From Archilochus colubris (Eukaryota > Chordata > Aves > Apodiformes > Trochilidae), in assembly GCA_023079485.1 (NCBI GenBank), contig CM041083.1:64919810-64983809 (forward strand): a stretch of DNA of 64,000 nt, in the 5' to 3' direction. The notes beneath the pieces were generated by a model, which saw nothing but the letters and a program-made list of their open reading frames with translations, ran no database searches and was not told the DNA's origin. Positions within the stretch are counted from its first letter, which is position 1, and every line of letters begins with the position of its first letter. Made by a program: the position numbers and the translations under genes. Positions 14,801-26,800 of this stretch are shown piece after piece.

Positions 14801-17800
14801 ATGATTTCTCCTCATAAAGCCATGCTTGTCCACTCTAAATCATTTTCCTGTCAATGTGTTTTGCATTTATTTCCACAATTATTTGCATTGTTGCCTTCCT
14901 CCATTACCTTCTTTGAGGTGAGGCTGACTGGCCTGTTGTTCCTTTTTGTGCTCCTTTTTGAAGACAGGAGTGACATTTGTTTTCTTTTAGCCCTGATGGC
15001 TTCTTGGTACACCCCAGGATGAGTGTGGAAGCAGGTTGACGGAGGTTATCCTCCCCCTCAATTCTTCCCTGGTGAGGCTGTATCTGGAGTACTGTGTCCA
15101 GTTCTGGACTCCCTGCTTCAAGGACAGGGAACTGCTGGAGAAGGTACGGCAAAAGACTGTGAAGATGATTAGGGGACTAGAACATCTCTTGTGAGGAAAG
15201 GCTGAGGGACTTGGATCTTTTTAGTCTGGAGAAGAGAGGACTGAGGTGGGATCTTACCAGTGCTTAAAGGGTGAGTGTCAGGAGGATGGGGCCAGTCTTT
15301 TTTCAGTTGTGCTTAGTGACAGGATGAGGTAATGGTCACAAACCCAAACACAGGAAGTTCTATGTAAACACAAGAGGGAACTTATTTTCTTTGAGGGTGG
15401 CAGAACATTGTAACAGGCTGCTCAGAGAAGTGCTGGAGTCACCATTTCTGGATGCATTCAGTATCCGCCTGGATGCCATCCTGTGCAACCTGCACTAGGT
15501 GAACCTGCTCTGGCAGGGTGATTTGGACTAGGTGATCTCCAGAGGTCCCTTCCAACCCCTAACATTCCATGATACTGAGGAACCTTTCTTTATCACTATT
15601 TAATTATGTCCTTTCAAAGATAATTCAGTGTGTCTTCCCTATGACATTGGCCAGCTCTTTCAGCACCTGTGTGCATCTCTATCTGAATCCCATGGCCTGG
15701 TACATGTCTGATCTGTTCAAATGTTTCCTAAGTTAATGGTTCTCTGTTGAGATGAAGTCTTGCTCCAGACTTTCCCAAAGGTCTCCAGGACCTGGGAGTT
15801 CTGAATGCAAGTTTTGCTGGTGAAGGCTGAGGAAAAAAAGGCATTCCTTCTCTATGTCATGTATCATCATATGTCAAATACCATATATCATAATATCATA
15901 TGTCATATCACTAAAATGGTTTATATTGCAAGGAACCTTGAAGATAATTTGGTTCCTTTGTCACCTGATCCTCTGTCCCATTCAGCAGCAAGCCAAATTT
16001 TTTCCTATTCTTTCGTATGCTGCTGATGTATCCACAGAACCCTTTTATATAGTCCTTAATGCTTCTCAGTAGATACAATTTCAGATAGATAGATACAATT
16101 TCTATATATTTTTTGGGTAAGCTGATGCTGCTTCCACATCTTGTATACTTCCTTTTTATATGTGAATTTAGTCAGGAGCTCCTGGATCATCCTCACAGGC
16201 TTCCTGCCAGATTGCTTTTCATGGTGGACCATTCTTGAGTTTGGAGGACTTTTGGACCTTCTCTCCTTGACCCCTCTTCTGGCCAAGTTTATATCCCATA
16301 GGATTCTCTTTGGAAATCTTGAGTTGTCATTCAGCTTTTGGACTTGTTCTTTTACCTTGGAATCCTTCACTCCACCATATCATGGTCACTGCAGGGACCT
16401 TGATGTCCCTGAACGGTTCTTACTTTTTGGTAAGAATTGAGTCCAGCAGAGCATCTCATCTCTTTAGCTGCTTGATTACCTGTGTTAGGAGGTGATCATT
16501 GCTCCACTTTAAGAAACAGTATGAATTATTTATGTCCTGCTGTTTTGTCCCTACAGTACATATTGGGTGGTTAAGATTTCTGAGGGGAAGCAGGGTCTGT
16601 GAACATGATGGTTGCCTTAAGAGGACCTCATTATCTTCCTGATCAGATGGTCTTCAGCAGACACCCCACCACAACATTATCAGTGTTGGTCTGCCATCTA
16701 ATCCCAACTTCTAAGTGCTCAGCTGACTGATCATCCATCCCAAGGCAGAGCTCCACACATTCCCACTGCTCTCACAGAAGGGGTAACTTGTCCTCCTTGA
16801 CTTCTTAGCCTGTGCTGTGCAAACAACCTGTGTCCATTCTTTGCAGCTTTTCAGTTGTGTGTGCAATCTCACTGTGTTTCTGCAGTCCCCATGAGATCAT
16901 AGCCCTGCATCTGCATGCAGACCTCTAATTGTTCCTGCTGCCACATGACCTTGTGCTGCATGTGTTAGTTTGCAAGTAGTTCACAGAGGCACCTACCTGC
17001 CCATCCTGACTTCCCAGAAAAAGTATGAGAGCTTTCCCTGTAATGCTGCTGTCCTGTACTTACTTAAGGGTTTACATGAATATGCTTGAGGTGACCCCTC
17101 TTCAGCCTTGTTTTTGAGAATTCCGTCTTTGTGAACTTGAATTTAATGTGTCTTTGACTTGCAATCACAATTTTTCCCCAAAGGATTTTCCGGTTTTAAC
17201 AGCAACCATATCTACTCATCCCAAGCATAAGTATCCAAAGCCTCATTAAGTCCTAAATAAAGTAAGCTTTCATATGCTCTGGTATTTAAAGAGGGATGTA
17301 CCACTAGATAGAAGTAATTTGTATTCCATCCTTATTATTGAGCAGGCTAAACCATCTTTACAGGGACTGTTTGAAGACATCTTGTCTAAGTGCTTGACCA
17401 ACAGAAACATGTTAGGAATAAAACAATTTCTACTGGGTTTGTTTAAGGCTGTGTACTGCAGCACTGATTGAGCATGCCTTCTTGCACGTGTGCTAGAAAG
17501 TTGCTAGAGAGCCAAGACAAAAAGAATAGGTTTCTGAAGAGGGACCAGGAACTTTTTAGAATAAAGTTTTGTCAGGAAAGATTAGTTTGGAAAATTGAGT
17601 GTAGTAACATTGTTCTGTTACTTGCTCTTGCATTTTGTTCATTTAAAACATTTTGGGTTGAGTTTTTCTTTGGGGTTTTTTTGTTTTGCTTTTGCGTGCT
17701 CTTACATATAAAATAAATCATATCATCAGATTTCTCTGGACTTGAAATACTCAATGATGTTTTGAGTACTAGTGGTATTAAAAGGCAGGTGGCAATATCA

Positions 17801-20800
17801 TGTTTTCTGAGTCAATTTGTGAAACAGTGAGACTTGTTTATATGTGATACATAACTTCTGTTTTAATGTCTGTTACAACTTCTGCTGTTCTATAATTACA
17901 GCATGCAATGAGATTTTTATTTTGAAGACGAATCGTGAAACAGTGCAAACTTTTTATCAGTTAGAAGCAAACTTTCTATTGAGTCAATATTTCCCTCATT
18001 CCTCTTATTTGCAGGAGACAGCTGCAGTCACTGGAAGCATTATAGTGATGCCACTAAAGCCAGAAGTGGATGGGCTGAAGAATTATTAAATGAATTCAAA
18101 AGTAATGTTGAATTGCTAAAGCAGGCTGTGAAGGATCAGGTCACAGATTCCCCTCCCAAATCACCACCTGATGTATCTCCACAAAATCTACAGACAGGTA
18201 CATTGTTTGCATCACTAATGCTCTAATTCTATGAAATATTAAAACTATTCCAAAAAGACTCACTTCATCACTATTTTTTCCTACAGGCAAGGAACAGATA
18301 CCAAAAGGAACATCTAGGGCTTCCTCTGTATCTTCACAACAACCAAAGGGCAAACTGATGTCTAGTCCTATTGTGGTTAGACTTGCAGATTTCAATATAT
18401 ATCAGGTACATTTCTTCAAGTTAATAAAACTGGGGTGGCTTCGCCCTTGACTATTACATAACTATGTTCTTTAAGGGACAGTTCTGAAGCCCATTGAAAT
18501 TAATAGAAGTCTTTCCATTCATTATTAGATAACACCTTTATGGACCTGCTTCTGCTTTACTGAAATCAGTGGATATTTTCTTATTGACTTTGTGTTAGAT
18601 GATAACCCTTTCATAATTATGTTTTTTCTCCAAATTCTTCTGTTCCCCAAACCCTGACACTTTGAATTTCATCTTTTCATTGCTCTATGTTGGGTACCCA
18701 GCATTTTAATTATATGATTTAATATATGATTTTGTAATTAATTATTTTTTACTGACATCTTCTTTGAAGTACATGGATTTTATTTTTTTTAAAGTTAAAT
18801 TAAGAGAGTTTTAAATTTTTCTTCACTCCTCACTTCTCCAGTGATTCTTGAGTAGACACTGTAACCATTCTTACTCTTATTTGTTCGGTTTTGTTTCTTT
18901 TTCCTTAATTTGTTTCCTTTGGGAATTTTAGTTTCTGGCTATGGTCTGCTCTCTTCAGTGCAGATAGGCAGCAATTTGTAATAGAGAAGTATATCTCTAA
19001 GGCAGAATAGTATAGTGGTATAGGAGAATCCACTCTAAATTTCTAGTACTGACAAAAATACTTAGTTTGTGCCTCTAGTCATTGTTCCTTCTACTTGCTC
19101 TTGTTCCAGTTCTCAGTACTTTTTTTTCCACATCTCATCTGGTACAGTGGGAGGTTGCAGCTTGCTGCCACAAGTGTTCATCTGAGTTTTAAGTGGCTTT
19201 ATAGTATCATTTTGTACTGTTGGGTGTTTTCATTTGCCTTCTACTCATTGGATACTTATCTCTTCCTCCTCCCTACACAAATACATTCTCCATTTTTAAA
19301 ATTGTCATTTCTATACAGTATACAAAAAAGCTATTTTTCTAAATAGATCTATTATTACTCGCAGTTGTGTGTTAATACAGAGATATTTGCAACTTGAAAA
19401 TGGCTACAGGAAGTGAAACAGGATTATAAAGGTGGTATGTATTTGTTGTTTCCAGTGAAACTGATACAAGTGGATATTATATTCAAGATGAATAGTGGCT
19501 AATTTCTAACTAGCAATCTGACCTACTAAATGTTAGATGAAAGAACTTTCATCTTTGTTTTGACAACATATTTTTTATACTAGGGTACATTCCAAGAAAT
19601 TTGAAGTCAACTTTATACCAAAATGCAATCTCTTTCTTGTTTCATGATTTACAATGGAAGAAAGCAGAAATGGAGGAATAGTGTTCTATGGTGTCTTAAT
19701 TCTCCTGTGAAGCAGGCCTTCAGGCATAGCCAAGTATCCATATCTTTGCTCGGTGCATTCTGAACACCTTACTTGCAGTATAATGTTGAGAGTTGGCCTG
19801 TGTACTGGAATCTGTCCTTATGACAGTACAAGGACTTCCTAACACTTGTTTAAGAAATTTATCCTGCCTAGCATGATCTGGCATCATTAATACTATATAG
19901 TTTTTCTGTGAAACTGTTCCAGACAGATTGCTTCTAGTACAAGGTGACTAGGCATCTCTCAGTGTCACACTTGGTATAGTTAGGGATCTACATCTGAGCG
20001 CAGTGGAGTTTCTAGTGCCTTGCAGCTACAAATGCTTACTGATTCATAAAAATGTAATGTATTAATGAAGTTAATCTTTCATCTTTTACAGGTTTCAACA
20101 GCAGATCAATGTCGTTCTTCCCCTAGAGCTCTGATCTCTTGCAATAAAAAGTCACTTTATCTTCCATCAGAAATGCCAGCTATTTATATAGAATTCACTG
20201 AGTATTACTACCCAGATGGAAAGGACTTTCCTAGTAAGGCTTTTTTTTATACAAACCATACACTTTGTGTGTTACCCGCATCTTGATGATTCTGAATTCT
20301 AGATTGACAATTGGGAAGAACTAATTGTTTTCTGAAACTTAGGGAACACAACACTGCTCCATTTCCACAGTGTTTCCCAGCAAACTCCTCCTGGCAGATA
20401 CCTATAAGTTTGAAAACACTCAGAGCGTTTGTACTGAGACATAAATTCTTTGCTCTCCAACATACATATATTGTTTTTGGAGTTACACTGTCTGGCTACA
20501 TAGAAGAACTCAAAGTTTGAGTAGTTCCTAAGATGCAATGAATATCTGCTGGAGTTATTTTTATTAATATGTGTTATGGGGCTGTCTGTGTTTTATATAC
20601 AAATGTCAGTGGATTTCTTGGGAATGGAATTTAAGGACAGCAGATCTCCTTGGTTCTGCCCTTCTTCTGTAATTAGGACATTCTTCCTCTCTCCTCAGAT
20701 TTTGTTCTATTCTAATATTAGCTTTTATATTCAAAAATTCACTCACTTGTCTGAAGTGGGAGAAAGAAGCACCACTTTAGGTATTCCCTAAAAATATTCT

Positions 20801-23800
20801 TTTTGGGACTAAAGGAACGGGTATAAACCACTCCTTTCCATTCCATTCTCTGGTATAAACTGTTAGTGAAATATGTCTGTAATTGTTTTAAAAAACAAAA
20901 CCAGATCCCAAGTCCTACATGTTTTACTTGTTCTCATGATTTTGCTTTGTTTTCTTTTAGTTCCATGCCCAAATTTGTATGGCCAGCTGAATGCTTTGCA
21001 ATTCACTCTGGATGAGAGAAGTATTCTTTGGCTAAATCAGTTTGTGTTGGATTTGAAACAGAGCCTTATTCAATTCATGGCTATGTACAAGTTAAATGAC
21101 AATTCAAAATCAGATGAACACGTTGATGTTAGAGTTGATGGACTAATGTTAAAGGTATGCTGTCTTTGAGAAGAGCTCTTACTGTGAAAACCTGTTAGCC
21201 AGGCAGCTTGAGAAATAAATGAACAAACAAATGGACAATGCACACAATAAATGACTGCTCTGGGAAACTATGCAGAGACAATACTGCTTCATCTCTTTTA
21301 ATTATGTGAAAATAATAAGTAAAAATTTAGTATTTACATTCTATAATAATGCAAGGACCCTTCTTTGTTCCTTGTGTTATGGTATATCACAACTTTTGTG
21401 TTGTTAGTGAATCCTAAATTAAAGAAAGTAGTATGTCTGAAAACTTACTTCCTTGCTTAAAACCCATTCTCACTGTTCCCTGGCCCTTGGATAGTTCAGG
21501 TACACAGGCTCTCTTCATGTTTATTCCAGAGGAGTGACACTTGTCAGTGCAGCTCAACATCAGGTTTTTGCTTCCCTTGTCATTGTCTTGTCACTGTCAT
21601 CCTTGGAGGAGGAGCATTATTGACCAGTTATCACCCCCTCCCCTGATTTTCATTGGGCATTCATTTTCAGAGTTCAGAGGTGAACAAAACACTCAGGTTT
21701 TTTGATGATGCCCACAGGAGAGATTTCAAGTGTTCTAAAAAGTTAGCATATGGAGAGTTGTTTATTTTTGTAATATTCTTGATATATATTTAATGGATCT
21801 TTAACAGGACATGGTTTGTACTGAATGAAAACAATCAGTGAGACCTATCAACCAGGCAACTACAAATACAGACTACTAATATTGTATTACCATATATGAA
21901 TAGCCTACTAAAATAAGAGAAGATAAAAGTACTCTTAAATCTCTCAATCTTCATTAGTCTTAATTATTTCATCTCTGTCTTAACTGCATTGGTTTTAGTT
22001 TAGCAAATGATTTTTTTTTATTATTGGTTTACTTGATGTTCACATATGATCTAGTTAATTATTACATAATTACATATTTGTTTATTTTTTTCTGAGTAAT
22101 TTTATTTACATCAAGAAGCTTCATCACCCCCATCTTTTAAGTGTCTTACTCTGATCTTTCTAGATTCAGCATGGAGATGTTGTGACAGGAGGTAGTTGTC
22201 ATTGATAATACCAAATCTAGTATGGCCAAGGTCCATGTTAGCAACTTCAGATGAAGAATTTGGCATATATGTATATATTTCCTTTAGAAGTTTAACTAAA
22301 GATATACAAGTAAAGTTAAATCCAATATACTGGTTTTAGGAGTTGGAGTATGTTTTTATGTTGGAAAAAGTATTATGATGCCCAGCTAATGGTCACAAAA
22401 TACATATTCTGCAATGTTAAGAATATTAGCTGTGTTATCACATTGAATTGTTTCTTTGGATCTTACCACAGAAATAAAATACAGTACTACTCAGTGTAGT
22501 TAAAAATCCTATTTAAGAAATCAGATTGAAAACCAGAGAATTATAATTTTGTGTTTAAAGCTGTAAATACTTGGAACACTTGAAGAAACTTTCTGCCAAG
22601 CTATTTCTGAGTTGAAGAAATGAGGCACTTCAGGCTAATATAGCTGGCCTAAGTCTAAATCCTTCAGACAAGAAAAGCCTGAGCCCCTTAGCTTTTTTGT
22701 ACAGACACGAAGTTTTAGGTGCCTCAGCATCCTTCTTAAAAGTTAGAGAAAACACAAATGATCTGTGAGCCTGATTTGTGCCTGTTCTATGATACTATAC
22801 ATGAGTTCTCACAAATCTGCAATTATATTTCTTTATTTTAGGTGTCATGGCTATTTTTTTGTTTCTTAATCTACACATTTATAACTAGAAAAAACATATT
22901 TTTCTCTCGCAGATCATCATTCCATCTGAAAACAAACCTGAAATTCATAAAGATCAACCCCGGGCACTTTCCATTCAAAGTTCAGAGATGATTGCTACAA
23001 ATACAAGATACTCCCCAAACTGCAGACACTCTGATCTGGAAGCTTTGTTTCAGAACTTCAAAGACTGTGAATTTTTCAGTAGAACTTTCACTGCTTTTCC
23101 TAAGTCCCAGAAGAATTTTAATCTTTTGCATCCAATTTTCCAGAGACATGCTCATGAACAAGATACTAAAATGCATGATGTTTATAAAGGTTACGTCATC
23201 CCCAAATTGAATAAATATGCATTAAAGGCATCCGCATCTACTGATGTTTGGGCCTTGCATTTTTCCCAATTTTGGATAGATTATGAAGGAACAAAAAGTG
23301 GGAAAGGCCGACCAATAAGCTTTGTGGACTCTTTCCCACTTTCTCTTTGGATTTGCCAGCCAGTAAGATATGCGAAGTCACAAAAAAGGCTTTTATCACA
23401 TAATCAGACAGCTTTGAACATCCCAAAGAGCGAATCTAGTGATCTTGCTAATAGACTGCAACGTAAAAAACTTTTAAAGGAATATTACAGCAGTGAGTCG
23501 GAGCCCCTAGCCAATGGCATTCAAATGTCTGATGCTTCAGGAGTGTTTTCTGAAAGCGCTTCTGATGCAGATGTACATGTTCTTGTCCACATTCAAAAAC
23601 ATGTAAGCATGCAGATCAATCATTACCAGTATCTTTTTCTGCTGTTTCTCCACGAGTCCCTTGTGTTGCTCCTGGAAAACTTAAGGAATGATGTTGAAGC
23701 GGTGACAGGAAAACCTGCAGAGCAAACAAATATCTGCATTGGGATCCTACTGAAAAGTGCAGAACTAGCCTTACTGCTCCATCCAGTGACTCAGGGAAAC

Positions 23801-26800
23801 CCTTGTAAGTCTCCAGTTGTGGAAGACGAAAGTCCAGTGGCATCAGAGCTCTCCCCTTTGGGAAATGGGGAATCTCTTACCTCAGAGAATAAATTAGCTG
23901 GCAATCAGATAGTTCAGGCTGATATTACTAATTGTGATTATGTAAATGACTGCAAGCCTCTGAATGCTGAAGTTAATAAAGGAATTCTAATAGATCCTCT
24001 TTTGTTTAAATCAGACAGTAATCTGGATTTTCAGAAAGGACTCTCGTTTTCAGATGATGCATCAGATAAAGGTTTGGGAGATACAAGCGAAGGAGGAAGC
24101 AGTGGACTTTTCAGTAGAAGTGATTCAGAGGAGGTCTATGGACCTCTAAGTGAGAAAAGTAGCTTGCATCCTAGAGATTCAGCATCCATCTTAAGTAAGA
24201 GAGAAGATTCTACTGAATTTTTCATTGATAAAGAGGATGACAAAAACATATTCTCAAATAAGTTAAATGAACTTGAAGGTACAGCTGAAGTCTGTCTTGA
24301 CCAAGTCACTGACTTGGAAACAGAAACTGCCTTAGAATCTGAAGAGCTTGAAATCAACAAAGACAAAGTGACTTCAGTTAGAATGTTTGCATCCCAGTCT
24401 TCATCAAGGTATAGAAGATTTAATACTAAATCAATTGTCCTCCTACTTGAAAATAGTTACCAGTCTTCTTGGCCACATACTTTAGAGTAATGGTCAATGG
24501 AAGTGAACATCAAGTAGGTGAAAATTTTAGAAATATATAAATGTGTAGGATATGCAGTATCCAGTGTTCAGTGAAAGCTAAAATGATCTCATTGATTTAA
24601 ACTATTTACTTTCATTTTAAATGTTGCTAAATATGTATTGAAAAAATTATTGACACAAATATTGACGGGAATGCATGTTGCTTCTATGCTTACATCCCTT
24701 TCTTGCCAAAGGATGAATTATTGTGTTTTTTCATTAATGCCTTGACTGATTTAGTGGAGTGTAAAGTTATTTCCCTGTGATTCCTGTAATTTGAAATAAC
24801 AGTTTTCTAATGTCTTTATATTTAAAAAGTGCAAAGCCTAAGGAACGCTGCCCATCCAACCTTCCTGCATTCTCTGTTTCTTACAAGAATATGAAGAGAA
24901 GTCCATCACAAGTCTCTCTAGACACCATCTCTATTGATAGTATGATGCTAGAGGATAATTTAATAGAGAGTGATGGAAGTGACAGTCAAAGTTTTCTGGA
25001 GAAGGGTAAGTAGTTTTAACAAAAGATTTTTAAGCAATACATGCAGATATTGTTTATCACTAAAATAACACTCAAAAGGATTGTAGTGCAGCAAATCTTA
25101 GATACTTTACAGCACTATTTCTGTTAGCTTCTCCAGTCAGTAGTATTAAGTATATTCACAGCACTTCATTTCAAGGGAAAGAAATAAGATTTGTTGCTTA
25201 AATACGGCTATTTAATTAAATACTACTCAATTTTCCTCACTTGAGGAGAATAAAATCATTGCAGTGCAATGTTGCAGCTCTGAATTAAGCAGAACTGTTC
25301 CCTTCTTTGCTTAAAAGCTTTTGCTTTTGCTGTTAGTTTTTACAGGCTTGTAGCCCCTACTAGTGTTACACTTCAAGTGGTAAGGGAGCTTTAATTTTAA
25401 GTGTAGGTTAAAAAGAAATGGGTTTTCATTAATACTCATTTTCATCAATACTCATTAATACTAATTACTCAGCAGATAGATTTGATAGTGTCCTTGCAGC
25501 TTACTCCTTACAGAGAAGTTCCTAGCTATTGGCTGTCTTAACAGCAGGTATTTCTGCAATTTTTGCTCATTTGTGCATGACTGTTTGCTCCAAATTTAAG
25601 GGAGGAATTCAGGCATATGGTAATTATGTCTATACAGTCTCTAGTAGTGTGGACTTAGGGAGTTGTAATGATCTAGTACCTCTCTAGCAAAACAGATTAA
25701 ATAATTTTCTAATGTGAAATACAAATAGGAGACTTTATTGGCAACTGTTTTCTGATAAGTTCTACTTCGGATAAAGGGAGACTTTTTTTCTGTAGCATTT
25801 CTTTTCAGACTAGAGGAATAGTGAGAAGAATGCCTCACACACAAACCTGATTTGTATTTGGATTGTAGGAGTATTCCTGCATGTTATTATGTGGGACTAT
25901 ACCATAAAACATACTTTCCGTTTTTAAAATAAACTTTTTTGTCATTTTAGCTTGTTAAATATTGTTTAACTGTAGGTTAAGTCTGTATGCTTTCTAGATG
26001 TCAAGCAAACAGTGCCATGATCACTAACAAAAATAAATATATAGCTTATTTTTCTAATCATAAAACTACAAACGCTTGCACTAAGGCACACTGTGCAGTG
26101 TTTTAGCTACATGGCTTGCAGTGTTTAACCTTTTCTTTCTGTTGGTTCAGTTCTTAATTGATCTGGAAGACTGAAGAAGGCATTTCACAGTTTTTTAAAC
26201 AGTGCATGTAAAATGCCATTTTGGCTGTCACTATGTTCTGCTTAACTTGTATAGCATCTAGAACTTTGAACTCTCTAAGAGGACTGGATTGGGCAGTTCA
26301 GTCATAAATATTTCATAGAATCATAGAATCATAGAATTGGCTGGGTTGGAAGGGACCTCAGAGATCATCGAGTCCAACCCTATTACAACCGTTGCGGTTG
26401 CTAGACCATGGCACTGAGTGCCACATCCAGTCTCTTTTTAAATATCTCCAGACACGGAGAATCCACTACTTCCCTGGGCAGCCCATTCCAATGCCTGATC
26501 ACTCTCTCCAGAAAGAAATTCTTTCTAATATCTAACCTAAATTTCCCCTGGCACAACTTGAGACCCTGCCCTCTTGTCTTGCTGAGAGTTGCCTGGGAAA
26601 AGAGACCAATCCCCCCCTGGCTCCAACCTCCTTTCAGGGAGTTGTAGAGAGTGATGAGGTCTCCCCTGAGCCTCCTCTTCTCCAGGCTGAACACCCCCAG
26701 CTCCCTCAGCCTCTCCTCACAGGATCTGTGCTCGAGTCCCTTCACCAGCCTGGTTGCCCTCCTTTTGACCTGCTCCAGCACCTCAATCTCCTTCCTAAAC

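Larger units (their letters stand above)
18406..22912 (+). other. BLTP3B: BLTP3B introns 11-13
   Basis: Intron sequence around exons 12 and 13, without a repeat I can name. Short TA/TT-rich runs occur near 18,700 and 22,010-22,100. Confidence 0.65.

Noticed and set aside
16056..16440. Overlapping 100-codon frames on both strands
   Set aside because: They fall in the degraded upstream region of an old CR1 and are fossils of its coding sequence.
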